Below, one piece after another: positions 33,501 to 44,568 of a stretch of 64,000 nucleotides of DNA (the first letter of the stretch is position 1; each line of letters begins with the position of its first letter). The notes under the pieces were generated by a model. It did no database searches. It saw only the letters and a program-made list of their open reading frames with translations, and had not been told where the DNA came from. The position numbers and the translations under genes are program-made. Origin of the DNA: Hygrophila difformis (lineage: Eukaryota; Streptophyta; Magnoliopsida; Lamiales; Acanthaceae); contig JAOANR010000015.1 of assembly GCA_030278955.1 (NCBI GenBank), positions 35,434,487 to 35,498,486 of the forward strand, given 5' to 3'.

Positions 33501-34524
33501 TTCATGTTGAAGTATCTCCTGGTAATCTTGTTGTAATTTCTTTTCCAGCATAATAAGCCTATAAGAATCCCACATAGCAAGAGACCTATCCAGCCCGGCC
33601 AAGCGCCTTAAAATTTTCTTCTTCCGGTTCTTCAGTCTTCGCCTGACACATTGACAATTTTGTATAAGTTGAGTCTGGAGGTTCTCAAGTCGTGCTTGAA
33701 AAGTATCATTATTATTCAGCCAAGCATCGGAGACTATCTGGGCATATTGTGGGAGCGAAGACCAGATGGCTTCCCATCGAAAGGGGTTACCAATCGGGTT
33801 TGAAGCAGCCAAACCACATGAGAGAAAAAAAGGGGTGTGGTCAGAACCCAGGCGAGAAAGTGTTTGAATAGAGCCATTAGGAAACAAATCAATCCACTCC
33901 AGATTAGCGAGGCCCCGATCAAGCCGTTTACGCAATATCACAGTCTGGGAAGCTGGTCGGACCCAAGTATAGACAGACCCCGTAGTACAGATTGGGTAGA
34001 GACCACACTCACCCAGGCAAGAGCGGAATTCCTCAGCACGAGCTGGAATGAAGGCCCCCCCTTGAACTTCCGAGGGTTCAAGAACCTCATTCCAGTCCCC
34101 AATGAGCATCCACGGACCAGACCCCGCTGTTGCAGGTCTCGAATATACACCCAATTCAGACGTCGTCTTTGGTAATTAGGGAAAGCATAGACGGCAGTGC
34201 AACTCCATGTAACTGAGCCAATTCGGAGAGTGAGGGTGATGAACCGCTGAGCTTCTTCAAATACAGAGATCACCACTGGCATGCCGGACCTACTTAACAC
34301 CCATAAACCGCCTGCACGACCCGACGCTTCCTGGATGCAGACCTGTGCATAACCCAGGCTAAACATGAGATTTCGAATCCGATCAAATGACCCTTGTGGT
34401 TCCATAAGAATCAACAACGAAGGGCATGAAGGCGGATCATATCAGAAAGAGTCCGTTTGGCATGTGCATTCATAAGGCCACACCCATTCCAGGCGAGGAT
34501 AGAGAAATTATTAAACACTGACAT
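30532..34524 (-). pseudogene. LINE-B ORF2: endonuclease, RT, zf-RVT, RNase H
   Basis: The likely start is the ATG at 34522-34524 (MSVFNNFSILAWNGCG), 36 nt after ORF1 ends. A frameshift near 34405 leads to the frame of 34417-33938. Another near 34150 leads to 34154-32499, which carries GDWNEV, SDHTP, APGPDGFPAAFYKSH, LPGRGTTDNAI and QGDPLSPYLF. The FADD box (LLFADDLILC, about 32452-32490) lies in the damaged stretch between 32499 and 32256. The last frame, 32256-30532, holds the thumb, the zf-RVT domain (CSICGVEEEDWRHSLFGC) and RNase H (HSDGSRPESDGRAGYGAVL ... REGNAVADSLAKMG). At least three frame breaks are seen. Confidence 0.92.
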
Positions 34525-34559
34525 AATCAATAAAAGGCAATAGGCAATTATCGGAAACC

Positions 34560-36007
34560 CTAATTGCAACATGGGTCCTGACCCCGGCATTGATCTGTAG
34601 GAGTTCGCACTCCAGATTCAGTACACGACGTATCCATGGCATTATCCCCCTCTCCAGGCAACGACAATGCCATAGATTGGGCCGAAGTCCCACCCTTGAA
34701 CAACTGAGAAGGAACCTTAGGGTTTCCCAACGGGAGGTTATCCTCCTTAGGGAATGAAGAGCTGGCGTTCTCACCACCCGGGATTGATAATGTCGGTCGA
34801 CGTTCAATCCTGGTCCTTTTGTGTCCATGAGAGATTGCCTTCCCTTTCCCCGCCGCAGTTAAAGTCGCAGCCAAGGATGCAGCAGCGTTGAATTCAATAG
34901 CCTCAGCCGGACCATGCATATGAGGTACACCATTAATCTGCAAACTGGAGTGAACATGATGGGCTTGGCTAGATACAAGTCCAGCATTAACAGGTTGGGC
35001 CTTAGATGGGGCCTTAGGTGGGCCACTATCCGACTTCTTACGCGGCTTCCTCTTTTGGACTATCATCCATTCCCGTAAACCTTCGGAGGGCTGGTCCACC
35101 TTCTCATGAACATGTGAAACAGGCTGAGCACACGTCTCAACCGCTTCCTTCCCCGTCGCCGGCACAGGGCCGTTATCAGAGGGCACCACAACGGTGAGCG
35201 GCGGTGTCCCCCCCGCCGCCGAATGTGACGGCATTTCTGACGCCTTGTCCGTCGGCATACTCTTAGTATCAGGGCACTTGTTTTGTATATGTCCATAGCA
35301 TCCACATTGCATGCACACCATGTGCAAACTCTCATAGGCGATGTGTATCACATCCCCATGAACATCAAGCATCCCAAGAAGGGGTTTATCCAACCGTACT
35401 TCAACACACACCCGCGCATAACGCCCCCGACTGACAACTAAAGTGTTACGATCAACTTTAATAACCTCACCCACAGCAGACGCAATCACACGGAGAGAAC
35501 TCTCCCGATAGTACGCAGGATTCAAGTCAGGGAATCTAACCTATGTTTGAACGGTATTAATCTTTGAAGTTGCCGGCTTGAAGGATCGAGACCACCGAGA
35601 CACAGATACCACATGATCAAAGATGAACCAAGGGGCCCCGTGAGGACCTTTTCACGATCATCCATATCAGTAAACTTAGCCAGAAAACAGCAATAACCGA
35701 CGTCCAGGAATTCAAAGTGATGGGAGAGACTCCATGCACGAGAGAGACTGTCCTTTAAAGCATGATATCCAACTGTAATCCCCAAAGGCTTTAGGATGAG
35801 GGTATCCTCCCATGAAGCAAAGAGATCGTTCAAGACCGATTCCGCGAAGCGGATCTTTGGACAACGCGCATTGTCACCATCTCGGTCAACCGAAGCCAAC
35901 CGTTCCTTCAGAAGATCAGGCACTTCAACCACGGGCGGCGGTGACTCTGGAGACTCAGATGCATCAGTAGGCGACGGTCCAGCCATGACCACATCGCGGA
36001 AAGACAA
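34560..36007 (-). pseudogene. LINE-B ORF1: RNA-binding protein with zinc knuckle
   Basis: The first frame (36007-35522) has the plant LINE ORF1 N-terminal domain (DUF4283-like, ILKPLGITVGYHALKDSL). The second (35525-34560) holds CMQCGCYGHIQNKC, a CCHC knuckle, then a Pro/Ser/Lys-rich tail. Between them a frameshift (about 35590-35640) and an in-frame TAG (about 35541-35543, where relatives have Trp) break the protein. ORF1 proteins coat LINE RNA. Confidence 0.88.
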
Positions 36008-36106
36008 AACCGTCGACGAACCAGGCGGCGTAGTGGAATCAGGCGGTTGTTCAGGAGGAGTTCGGGAGAGGCCATTACCTTCCTCTGAAACTGAAAACTG
36101 AAAACT

Positions 36107-36119
36107 TACTTTATAATTT
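36107..36119. repeat. LINE-B target site duplication, right
   Basis: TACTTTATAATTT, as at 30369. Confidence 0.88.
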
Positions 36120-36269
36120 ATTTGAATATGTATTTGTTTTACTTATTTTATAATATATTTGAATTAATATTTATTTTATTTCTTAAATTACTCCCTCCAT
36201 CCTATTAATAGTGTTAAAAAATGTAATTTAAAAAATTTATATAATATAATTGTAATGAGTTACAATTTT

Positions 36270-36431
36270 TTTTTTGAGGAGCCATTGGAGGCCTGGAACG
36301 TGTGGTGGGAGCCAAGCCACACAATTACAAAGGGAACAAAGGGGATGGACAAGTGGCCAGGTGGGGATTCGAACCCCCAACCTATAGGTTGGGAGTTGGG
36401 GGACTTACCACTGGAGTAAGTCCCCAACCCC
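36270..36431 (-). mobile_element. tRNA-derived SINE with 8-bp target duplication
   Basis: On the minus strand it starts GGTTGGGGACTTACTCCAGT (A-box-like) and has the B box GGGTTCGAATCCCC. It ends GGCTCCTC plus an A-run. Perfect copies of ACAATTTT flank it (36262-36269 and 36432-36439). It landed in AT-rich DNA that starts with CTCCCTCCATCC at 36191, probably a decayed Stowaway MITE. Confidence 0.85.
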
Positions 36432-36573
36432 ACAATTTTAGTTTATTTATTTATTTGTGATTTACTCATATATGTCTGTAGTGTGGACTGGAATTATTAA
36501 TGGCAGTGAATAATTTGAAAGTTTAATATATTTATTTATTAATGTGAGGTGATGGGTAGGATTGACGATTAAT

Positions 36574-36871
36574 ATTTAATTATTTTTTAAAATGAAAATT
36601 AAATAAAAATATTAGAACAAGAAAAAAGAAAGTATGACATAAATAATGACACTTAATGAGTATTATTTATTTTAATTAAATAAAATAAAATAATAATTGA
36701 AAAAAACTAAAATAGGCCACTTTCACTTTTAGGCCATCGCAGCCCAAATTCCAGCGCAATGGCCTAAATCCAGGCCCGAAATCCTTCTAATGGCATATTT
36801 TCCTAAATCAAAATATCATGGTCCAAAAGTGGAAATGACTCCTTCTGGTGGCATATTTTAGTTATTACCTC
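36574..36871 (-). repeat. Right inverted arm of the Mutator-like element
   Basis: Reverse complement of the left arm. It lacks about 18 bp of the inner foldback copy (AGAAGGAGTCATTTCC is missing near 36715). Confidence 0.85.
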
Positions 36872-37100
36872 ATTACTACAAATCAATCATATTTTTAAAT
36901 TTATTTACATAATATTCTAAAATATACTTAATATTTTTTTTAAAAAAAAAAATCTTTTAGCCATACATATATATAGCTATATTTTTACAAACGTATCTAT
37001 TATTTCAAATCAATCATATTTTTAAATTTATTTACATAATATTCTAAAATATACGTAATATTTTTTTTAAAAAAATTATCTTTTAGCCATATATATACAA
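36872..37100. repeat. Two-copy tandem repeat next to the insertion, with empty-site copy
   Basis: Two units of about 110 bp run ATCAATCATATTTTTAAATT...TCTTTTAGCCATA. The second copy is preceded by AGCTATATTTTTACAAACG (36975), which matches the DNA left of the Mutator-like element (29711). The first ten bases (36872-36881) are the right target duplication. Confidence 0.75.
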
Positions 37101-37815
37101 TAAATTATTCAAATAAATTTAGCTTTGTCTTCCTCTGTCATTGGATTTGATTTATTATATTAATGTATATATTATTTTTTTCATTCCGGCGTATTCTGGT
37201 TGTAATTAAATTTCGAGCAAGATTAATACGAACAAATGTAACGAGATAATAAAATTTCAGAAAGATTAATAGCAACAAATCTAAAAGGATAGACATAATC
37301 AACAAAACTACATAAATGGGTGAAAAACAAACTATTCAGTAAAAGTAAAATCACGAACAAGTAACCAAATGTAGATAGTTTCATTCATCTTATTAACCTG
37401 AATTGCTTTATTTCGAGCCCAAATCCATCAACCTAATGAGTTTATTTTGGTTTATTTTGGTTTGCGATTGCAAGGGTCAAGAGATTGCTCATCACACCTG
37501 TAAAAAAAAAATGTATGATATATTTAGGCCCTTTAGATAGATGCAAAATTTCAAATTCTTACTAATTCTGGTTAAAATATAGATTAAATTTTTAAAAATC
37601 CTTCAAAATTTTGAAAAATTGAATTTTAATACTGTTTGCAGAATTTCTGTCAAACAAATTTTTTTTATTGATGTGTACAAATTAATAACGTTTAACTTAT
37701 TATTTTAAAAATGTCTTTTATTGATGTGTACAAGCACTGGCTAATACGAAAAAAAGGTTCCAGAATTAAAAGGGGAATAACAACAAAAAAAGGAAAATAA
37801 TAACATTTAATTTAA
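37101..37815. other. AT-rich intergenic DNA, nothing recognised
   Basis: No gene, RNA or complete repeat seen. A TTTATTTTGG direct repeat lies at 37441-37460. Confidence 0.4.
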
Positions 37816-37843
37816 CTAGTAAATAACCCGTCGAGACTCGACG
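37816..37843 (-). other. Helitron 3' terminus: hairpin and CTAG
   Basis: A 6-bp GC-rich stem with a 3-nt loop, ten bases before CTAG, is the standard plant Helitron end (CTRR, inserted before T). Confidence 0.65.
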
Positions 37844-38072
37844 TGCATAACTTTATATTTTATATAAATATATACTTATATTATATAAAGCTATAATAAA
37901 TTACATTTTGAGTAATGAAAAATGTGTAATGATTTTTTATACATTCAAAAAATGATGTATATGATAATATAATTTAATTATTTTTAAACTAACAAAGAAA
38001 TCATATTATAACGTATTCTTTAGCTTCTATGGCTTGTCCAGTACAAATCTAACAGATCAATAAAAATAACTA

Positions 38073-38438
38073 TTAAAATAAACTTAAAAATAAGTATGAA
38101 GCATAATATGAAAATTTTCCTAACAATTTGCTGAAAATTTCATTGGTGAAAATCTCATTGATAGGGGCTAGTATAACACTATCTTTTAAAATGTCTGAAT
38201 TTGAAGTGGTGCGGTTTATATTTGTATATTTACTTTCAAAAATTACTGCTATAGGATCACCCATAGAGTTTATAAGAATATCATCCGAAAATGTCACATC
38301 TAATTGTAAATCTCCAAAATCAATACCCGCTTTACCATCACCTATATCAACTATCCATTTTGTAAATTTTCTGCCATATATAAATTTCATTGTAAACAAT
38401 TTCTTGTAGTATCTTGAGTTAATCATTCTAAATTGCAT
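38073..38438 (-). pseudogene. Helitron/PIF1 helicase fragment, copy 1
   Basis: The 121-residue frame has the pattern of the C-terminal helicase domain: DIGDGKAGIDFGDLQLDV, DPIAVIFESKYTNI and DSVILAPINEIF. In intact proteins these read roughly as IGDG, I..VYP and RAILAPTNE. The family match is by pattern memory. No Walker motifs lie in this piece. Confidence 0.6.
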
Positions 38439-39008
38439 ATTAATACTTTTAGCTACATCTTGCTAGTGACACGAAATATTACAACATAATTGTTCATGGC
38501 TAAAAATTGGTTTTGGAATATAAAATCCGACATTCTTTAAAGATTAACATTGACTTTTGTTTATAATTATAGCAAAACAAACTGTGAGTGAGAATTTTCT
38601 CATCTCAAATAGAACAAAAATTTTGGTTAAATCAAATAGACTCATAAACATTCTACCAATCAAGAATTTTTTACTTTCATGGTTTTCCGAAAATTAGTTT
38701 AACCTCAACTATCTAGTTCCAATTATTGGTTACCATCAACCTACTTCCATTACATAATTTATTTGATGGATATATATTCCTAAGAAGCATAACTACGGAA
38801 CCCTCATTCAATTATATTTCATGATTCAGTAATCCAGAACAATTGATCGTGCCGAGATATTCCAGTGAAAATAATTAATTGACATTATCTATGTTTTCAC
38901 CATTTTGACAAATATTGTTAAAACTGATATATATACATACATTTTCATTTACAGGCATACGTTCCATGATGTAATTATTGATTGTAGCAATAATCTCATT
39001 GGTAGGGG

Positions 39009-39230
39009 TTAATATATAGTAAAAATGTTTGGATTTAAAGTGGTGCAGTTTATATTTGTATAAGTATTCTCAACAATTGCCGCTATAGAATCTCTCGTAG
39101 ACTTTATAAAATTATCATTTGAAAATGTCACATATAATTGTACATTTTCAAGATTAATACCAGCTTTACCAATTACGATCATGTACATGAAGTATTTATT
39201 GTGCAAATTTATGCCATACATAATTTTCAT
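39009..39230 (-). pseudogene. Helitron/PIF1 helicase fragment, copy 2
   Basis: A second, more decayed copy (GKAGINLENVQLYVTFSND ... DSIAAIVENTYTNI). The flanking DNA of both copies also matches, for example the CAAACTGTGAGTG stretches near 38577 and 39432. The unit was therefore duplicated as DNA. Confidence 0.55.
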
Positions 39231-39615
39231 TGTAAATTACATTTCTTATAGTATCTTAAGTTAATCAATATTAATTACATATTAATACTTCGAGTCCCCT
39301 CTTTACAGTGACACGAGATATTGCAACATATCACTAACATGGGTAAAAACTGATTTTTGAAGATAGAGTCTAACTTTCTTTAAAGGTTGACATCTACTTT
39401 TTTTTTTTGGTTTTTTATAGTCCTAGTAAAACAAACTGTGAGTGGAATTTTTTCCTCTGAAATCGAATGGAGAATTTGGTTAATTCAGACGGGCTCATAA
39501 TCATTCCACCAATAAAAAATTTTCATCCCAAATATTGAGTTTTGTTTTAATGAGAAGAGAGGTAAAATAATTTTCTAGAGAGGTTAAACAATTTTCTGAT
39601 GTAAGTTTTTTGCAG

Positions 39616-39738
39616 GTAGACTTCTCGTCACAATCCAGTGGAATACGAAATCTAGAATGTGCAGCCCTACCTCTTGGAATGAGTAAGGGTGCTATTCAAT
39701 TGGATCCTACAGGCAACACAATATTACATCTACCATGA
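39616..39738 (+). pseudogene. Exon-like fragment, possibly captured gene piece
   Basis: A strong acceptor (TTTTTTGCAG, ends 39615) is followed by a 40-codon open frame and TGA: VDFSSQSSGIRNLECAALP, then LGMSKGAIQLDPTGN, ending ILHLP. The composition looks like real protein and unlike the AT-rich surroundings. Helitrons often carry such gene pieces. I do not recognise the parent gene, and a chance frame cannot be ruled out. Confidence 0.4.
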
Positions 39739-39940
39739 AGGGCTAAACATAATATTTCTAGATAAATTATCGATAAATGTCTAATCAGTTCCACCACGTA
39801 AAAAAAATGAATCAACACCCATTACTATCAACTACATACATTATTTTATTATAAACATTATTCTCATCATCAATCAACAAAGGTAATATTAGCATGATCC
39901 ACTTTCATTTCTTTCTTACTATAATATGTTTCTTCTAGTG

Positions 39941-39945
39941 TCAAA
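39941..39945. repeat. 5-bp target duplication TCAAA, left
   Basis: Matches 48561-48565 just outside the two LTRs. Confidence 0.9.
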
Positions 39946-42562
39946 TGTAACGCCCCGAAAATTCAAACCTGATTTTCGCAAGCATTACCGCTGTACTAAC
40001 TATCCTAAACTAGTGGCCAGCTAATTTAAAACAGCTAGTACAACACTGGGTAAACCTAAAGTGATCATCTGATTAATCCGGTTTAATGCGGAAGCTCAAA
40101 CAAATAAAACATATAAGCACATAGGAGGTCTCACCATCATAATCAAATAAACACTCCAGCTGCTCATCCAGACTGTAAGCCTCTCAACAGAATACCAATA
40201 TCTCAAACAGGGCTACCAGCCCAAGGCGTAAATCACATAAGGCCACCGGCCGACAGAAAGCACATTCTAGGCACACAGGCCTCAACTAGCATAAAATCCA
40301 AGTCATAATAAACAATAGAGTATCACATAATCACGTAAGATAAATATAAAAATTCCTATCTATGTGATCTCTCAATACCCCAAACCTAAATCATGCTCCA
40401 GCGCCTCCAGCAGGATCTATAAAACAGACAAAAGCAAAGGGGGTCAGTACAACGTACTGAGCAAGGCTACATGCCGGGGAGTAAGGGAAAACAGAACCAC
40501 ATCTCAAGATAGTAAATATAGGTAATAAATAAACATATTAATAACGGGAGAATATAAATAAAGCAGTTAAACACCACACCGTCCCATACCGGTGCTTCAA
40601 CCACGATCATACAATTGACATAAATAAATCATCACACCGTCCCATACCGGTGCTTCAACCAAAGACATACAATTTATGCACGTGATGCATGGCCAAAACA
40701 TACACCTATCTACCCTATATGCAAATGCAAATGAATATGCCTAGCCGGCAACCTAAACCCGGGCGGTATGAACCCACGGGTGAGGATATCATCAACTCCA
40801 ACCCGTTACAGGGTAACATACACCATCCCCGCAGGGACCACATGCATCACAGCCCAATCACAGGCATAACAGCCAAATCACAGGCATCGCAGCCAAATCA
40901 CAGGCATTACAGCCTAATAATCACCCCGCAGGGCCATCGGGACTCAACAACACCGGTAAAGGCTGCCCGATCAGACATGTCCAATATGTCCATCCATTCA
41001 TATGCAATACCATGCATTAGAATAACCAGCCCAAAAGGGCCAACAGGAATAACAACCAATAATCCACCCCGCAGGGTCACCGGGACTCAACAACACCGGT
41101 AAAGGCTGCCCGATCAATCATTTCCAATATGTTCGTCATCTCATAATGCAATATCATGCATTATAATAACCACCCCAAAAGGGTAACAGATAACAGTCAA
41201 TAATACACCCCGCAGGGCCATCGGGACTCAACAACACCTATGAAGGTTGCCCGATCTATCATAAATATCATAACAACCCATCGGGTTAATAACCGTCAAT
41301 TCCAATGCAATAACATGCATATGACAATACAGTGATATTCAAGCACCTACACACTAGGTTCGCATGCTTCTCAACATATAAGGAATTCAATACATATGAG
41401 ATATCCCCCTAGGCTAAGGCATTAATGATATAATAATTCAACAGTTTTCCTAAGCAATTCAACAACCCCCACGGGCCAATTGATTAACCCACGGTTTACC
41501 AATAACATTTGGGGAAGTCATAACAATAATTGGTGCAAAGAAAACATCATTATAGAATCAAAATCGCACAAAAAGGGGGTCAAACAGGGCCTTTCTGCGC
41601 TCACGGCGCACCCGCGCCCGTAAAACGCGTGACATACGCAGCCCAGTACTGTAGCGATTACTGTAGCGAGTTACTGCGGTAACTACTGTAGCGAGTTACT
41701 GCGGTAACTACTGTACAAGTTACTGTGGTGGTTACTGTTCAAATTACCGTGGTAATTACTGTTCAAATTACCGTGGTAATTACTGTTGCGAATTACTGCA
41801 GTAACTACGCGAGTTACTGCGGTAACTACTGTACAGTTACTGTAGCAGTACTGTAGCAGTTACTGTAGCAGTTACTGTTCATCGTCTTCTCCGATTTTCC
41901 AATCGGTTTTCCGGCGATTTCGCCGGAATCCGACCCCCAAATACCCCCCAAACACGTAATTTAAGCAACATAATCCCTTGCCTGAAGTCTTCCAACAATA
42001 ATCAACCTCCGATTCATTGATTCCAAGCTTCGATTCAAGCCGATCTACAAAAAATCCAACCAAAATCATTCAATCCCGTCACTTGTTTTGCCCCCTTCAC
42101 AAACCACCTCAAAACTCTTCAAAATCATGAATTACTATGTGGAAATTACTTACCAAAGGGTATATAATCGATTCCCCAACTCTCTTTGAACTCAAAGTTG
42201 CCAAATCTCTCTCAAGGACTCCATTTTTGCTCCATGGCTCTAAAAAACGGGAATGCCCTAATTTTTGAGTGTTGAGACACCAAATGAGGCTTATGGCTGA
42301 TTTTGGGGGTTCTTATTTTGGTATGGGTCAACCCGGGTAAGACACGGGTCGGGTCGGAATGTGGGTTAAAGGATTGCACCACTTGTCTTGACCACATTGC
42401 ACCCATTTGAGCACTTGAGCTCTTATTCTCTTGTGGGTTTGAACCCACTTATTCTTCCACTTCATTAAAATCATACCTACAAAATATCCATATAATGAAT
42501 CCTTTGTTAATTAACCACAATTAATTAAATTAATCATGTGTTAATTAAATCGGGGTGTTACA
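39946..42562 (-). repeat. 3' LTR (2617 bp)
   Basis: Near-identical to the right LTR, but 85 bp shorter. It has two instead of three 58-bp units (near 40575-40680) and a shorter TTACTGTAGC array near 41640. Other internal tandem repeats are three units of about 143 bp with CACCCCGCAGGG (40924, 41067 and 41209) and a 17-bp CACAGGCAT-ACAGCC repeat (40850-40920). Confidence 0.95.
41640..41880. repeat. TTACTGTAGCGA array with short palindromes
   Basis: Degenerate array of about 9-13-bp words on TTACTGTAGC, mixed with palindromes GTTACTGCGGTAAC and ATTACCGTGGTAAT. The right LTR has the same array at about 47625-47878, slightly longer. Confidence 0.85.
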
Positions 42563-42575
42563 ATCCCTCCCCCTT
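42563..42575 (-). other. Polypurine tract
   Basis: On the minus strand AAGGGGGAGGGAT lies directly before the 3' LTR (TGTAACACCCC). Standard plus-strand primer site. Confidence 0.9.
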
Positions 42576-42779
42576 AGGATCATTTCGTCCCCGATATGCA
42601 AAATCAATCACATGAACAATCAAGGGGAAAAATGTTACTTCATTATGAAGAAGTAAAAATCAAAGCCTGGCTACTTCAGTTTCATATGCCCCTCAGTTTC
42701 TCCAAGTAGCATCTTCAGCTCCTTGTCTAGACGACAACACCTTAACCATCAACATGGTTTTATTCCTCGGAACCACATC

Positions 42780-43125
42780 ATTTGTATCAATCATCCGATC
42801 TGGAACTCCTCGAACTTAAGACTAGCATCCAATTCAACTTTATCAAGCTGAATGATCTTATTTGGATCAGACAGAAACTTCCTGAGTTGGGAAGTATGGT
42901 AAGGAACACATCATGGGCTCGACCCACTTCTGCTGGCAAAGCCAACATATACGTCACTGTCCCAACCATCTCAACAATCTCATAGGACCCAATATATTTC
43001 GGAATCAGCTTGGATTCTTACCAAATCAATGTACCCCTTTCATAGGCGATACCTGAAACAACACACAATCTCTAACCTCAAGATCTACAAGGCGACGAGC
43101 TAAATCAGCATAGCACTTATGTCGG
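42780..43125 (-). pseudogene. Ty3 integrase C-terminal remnant
   Basis: Minus-strand frames give YADLARRLVDLEVRDCVLF and SPMKGV, then a stop, followed by PKYIGSYEIVEMVGTVTYML and ALPAEVGRAHDVF. This is the GPY/F-type C-terminal part of integrase. The catalytic core is missing. Confidence 0.8.
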
Positions 43126-43304
43126 TCTTGAGCTTCTTTCATCCGATCCCTTTGATTCTCATTAACACATTAATTCTACTCAATTACCTCAGGACCCATA
43201 TTTACCGGATCTGCTAGATCATTCCAGCACAAGTGACTCATGCACTTCCTCCTATACCGTGCCACTAGATTTCCAAAACATGAACTACCGCTGCCGTCTT
43301 CAAA

Positions 43305-43508
43305 TCATGCGTCGGTAGTTCTACTGATTACATTCTCATTATGTATTAACACACCACCCAAACCTTTAAGTGAGGTGTTGGTAAAAACTTCATACTCACC
43401 TGACTCATCAGGTAGAGTCAATACAAGTGTGTTTGTCATTTCATTCTTCCAAATTTTGAACGCTTGCTCACAATCATCATCCCATCTAAATCCGACATCG
43501 TTAAACAA
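43305..43508 (-). pseudogene. Ty3 RT/RNase H junction remnant
   Basis: FRWDDDCEQAFKIWKNEM followed by LTLPDESGEYEVFTNTSLKG is the RT thumb running into RNase H. The first catalytic Asp of RNase H (usually YTDAS) reads FTNTS here, so activity would be lost. Confidence 0.85.
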
Positions 43509-43743
43509 CTATATCATCAGAGGTCTAGCAATGCTAGAAAATCCCTCGGTACCTACTATAGTAACCAACAAGATCCAAGAAACTTCGGATCTTCCCCACA
43601 TTCTTCAGGACTTGCCATTTAAATACAGCTTTTACCTTAGCAGGATCAACAGACATACCATTACCGGAAATAATGTGCCCCGGAAAGGACACACTCTCCA
43701 ACCAAAATTCACATTTGGAGAGTTTAGCATACAGCTTATGCTC

Positions 43744-43938
43744 TCACAATGTATTCAAAACTGTTCTCAAGTGACCCGCGTGTGCCTCACGCGTCAGCGA
43801 ATAAACCATAATATCATCTATGAACACAACCACGCACACGGCCAGCAGGGGATGTAATACCCTATACATGAGATCCATGAAGATCGCTAATGCGTTAGTC
43901 AAACCAAAAGACATGACCGGGAATTCAAATGTCCTCAA
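43744..43938 (-). pseudogene. Ty3 reverse transcriptase remnant
   Basis: Carries MSFGLTNALAIFMDLM and the catalytic box VVVFIDDIMVYS. Flanking RT blocks are in other frames: about 43980-44170 still shows palm-like words. Confidence 0.88.
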
Positions 43939-44568
43939 CGAGTCCTGAAAACTGTCTTAGGCCTATCCGCCTCCGCCACCCTTATCTGATGGTAGCCCAA
44001 TCTCAAATCAATCTTACTAAAAATACTGGCCCCTCTCAACTAATCAAATAGATCCCCAATCCGAGGTAAAGGATACTTGTTTTTCCCGTGATTCAATTCA
44101 ATTCTCTGTAATCGATGCACATCCTCATCGACCCATCATTCTTCTTAACAAACAAAACAGGAGCTCCTTAAGGCGAGCTACTCGGCTAAATATACATGGT
44201 AAGCTCATTCAATTGATCTTTCAACTCCTTCAGTTCACAGGAGTCATATGGTAAGGAGTCTTAGAAATATGAGCTGCATCAGGCATCAGCTCAATAGTAA
44301 AATCAATCTCCCGAGCAGATGGGAGACCATGAATTTCGTCGGGAAATACATCCCCGAACTCAGAGACAACAGGGACACTCGAAGCAGCAGGAACCTCTGC
44401 TCAAAGATCCCTCATGTGCCACAGGGAAAGAGAACAACCCCCTGCGCATCAGGTCACACAACAAAGCAACAGAAACCACACCAATAACAGGTGGAATCAA
44501 CGGATGTCGATAAGAAACACAGTTACCCAAAGAATCCTAAAAGGATATTCGTGGAACACCACAATCAA

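Larger units (their letters stand above)
30382..36106 (-). mobile_element. LINE-B, near full-length plant L1-type element
   Basis: A 5.7-kb LINE on the minus strand with ORF1, ORF2 and an A-tail (T-run on + at about 30379-30388). A 13-bp target duplication TACTTTATAATTT flanks it. It lies inside the Mutator-like element. Frameshifts and stops in both ORFs show it is inactive. It belongs to the same broad family as LINE-A, but the proteins differ clearly. Confidence 0.93.
29745..36871. mobile_element. Mutator-like TIR element, host of nested insertions
   Basis: Left arm 29745-30055 and right arm 36574-36871 are inverted copies of each other, clearly alike by eye over about 300 bp. They start GARGTAATAACTAAAATA. 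A 10-bp duplication ATTACTACAA flanks the unit, the length usual for Mutator-like elements. No transposase is present. Removing the Stowaway MITE, LINE-B and SINE leaves a unit of about 1 kb, so it was probably a non-autonomous element that later served as a landing site. Confidence 0.82.
37816..39790 (-). mobile_element. Decayed Helitron-like segment
   Basis: The minus-strand 3' end looks like a Helitron terminus: CGTCGA-GAC-TCGACG hairpin (37829-37843), then GGGTTATTTA, then CTAG (37816-37819) followed by T. Inside are two partial copies of a PIF1/Helitron helicase (38073-38438 and 39009-39230). The two copies lie in an approximate tandem duplication of about 860 bp. The 5' TC end was not found; it may lie beyond the Ty3 element that interrupts this region. 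The right boundary given is only where recognisable sequence ends. Confidence 0.6.

Noticed and set aside
36270..36431. A tRNA gene on the minus strand (A- and B-box-like motifs)
   Set aside because: Flanking ACAATTTT duplication, A-tail and lack of a full cloverleaf fit a SINE.
40850..41290. Regular short repeats in the Ty3 LTR as a possible CRISPR array
   Set aside because: Units are degenerate, adjacent without unique spacers, and lie in an LTR of a plant element.
43240..43857. Plus-strand ORF of 205 codons inside the Ty3 element
   Set aside because: Antisense to RT and RNase H remnants that are clear on the minus strand.
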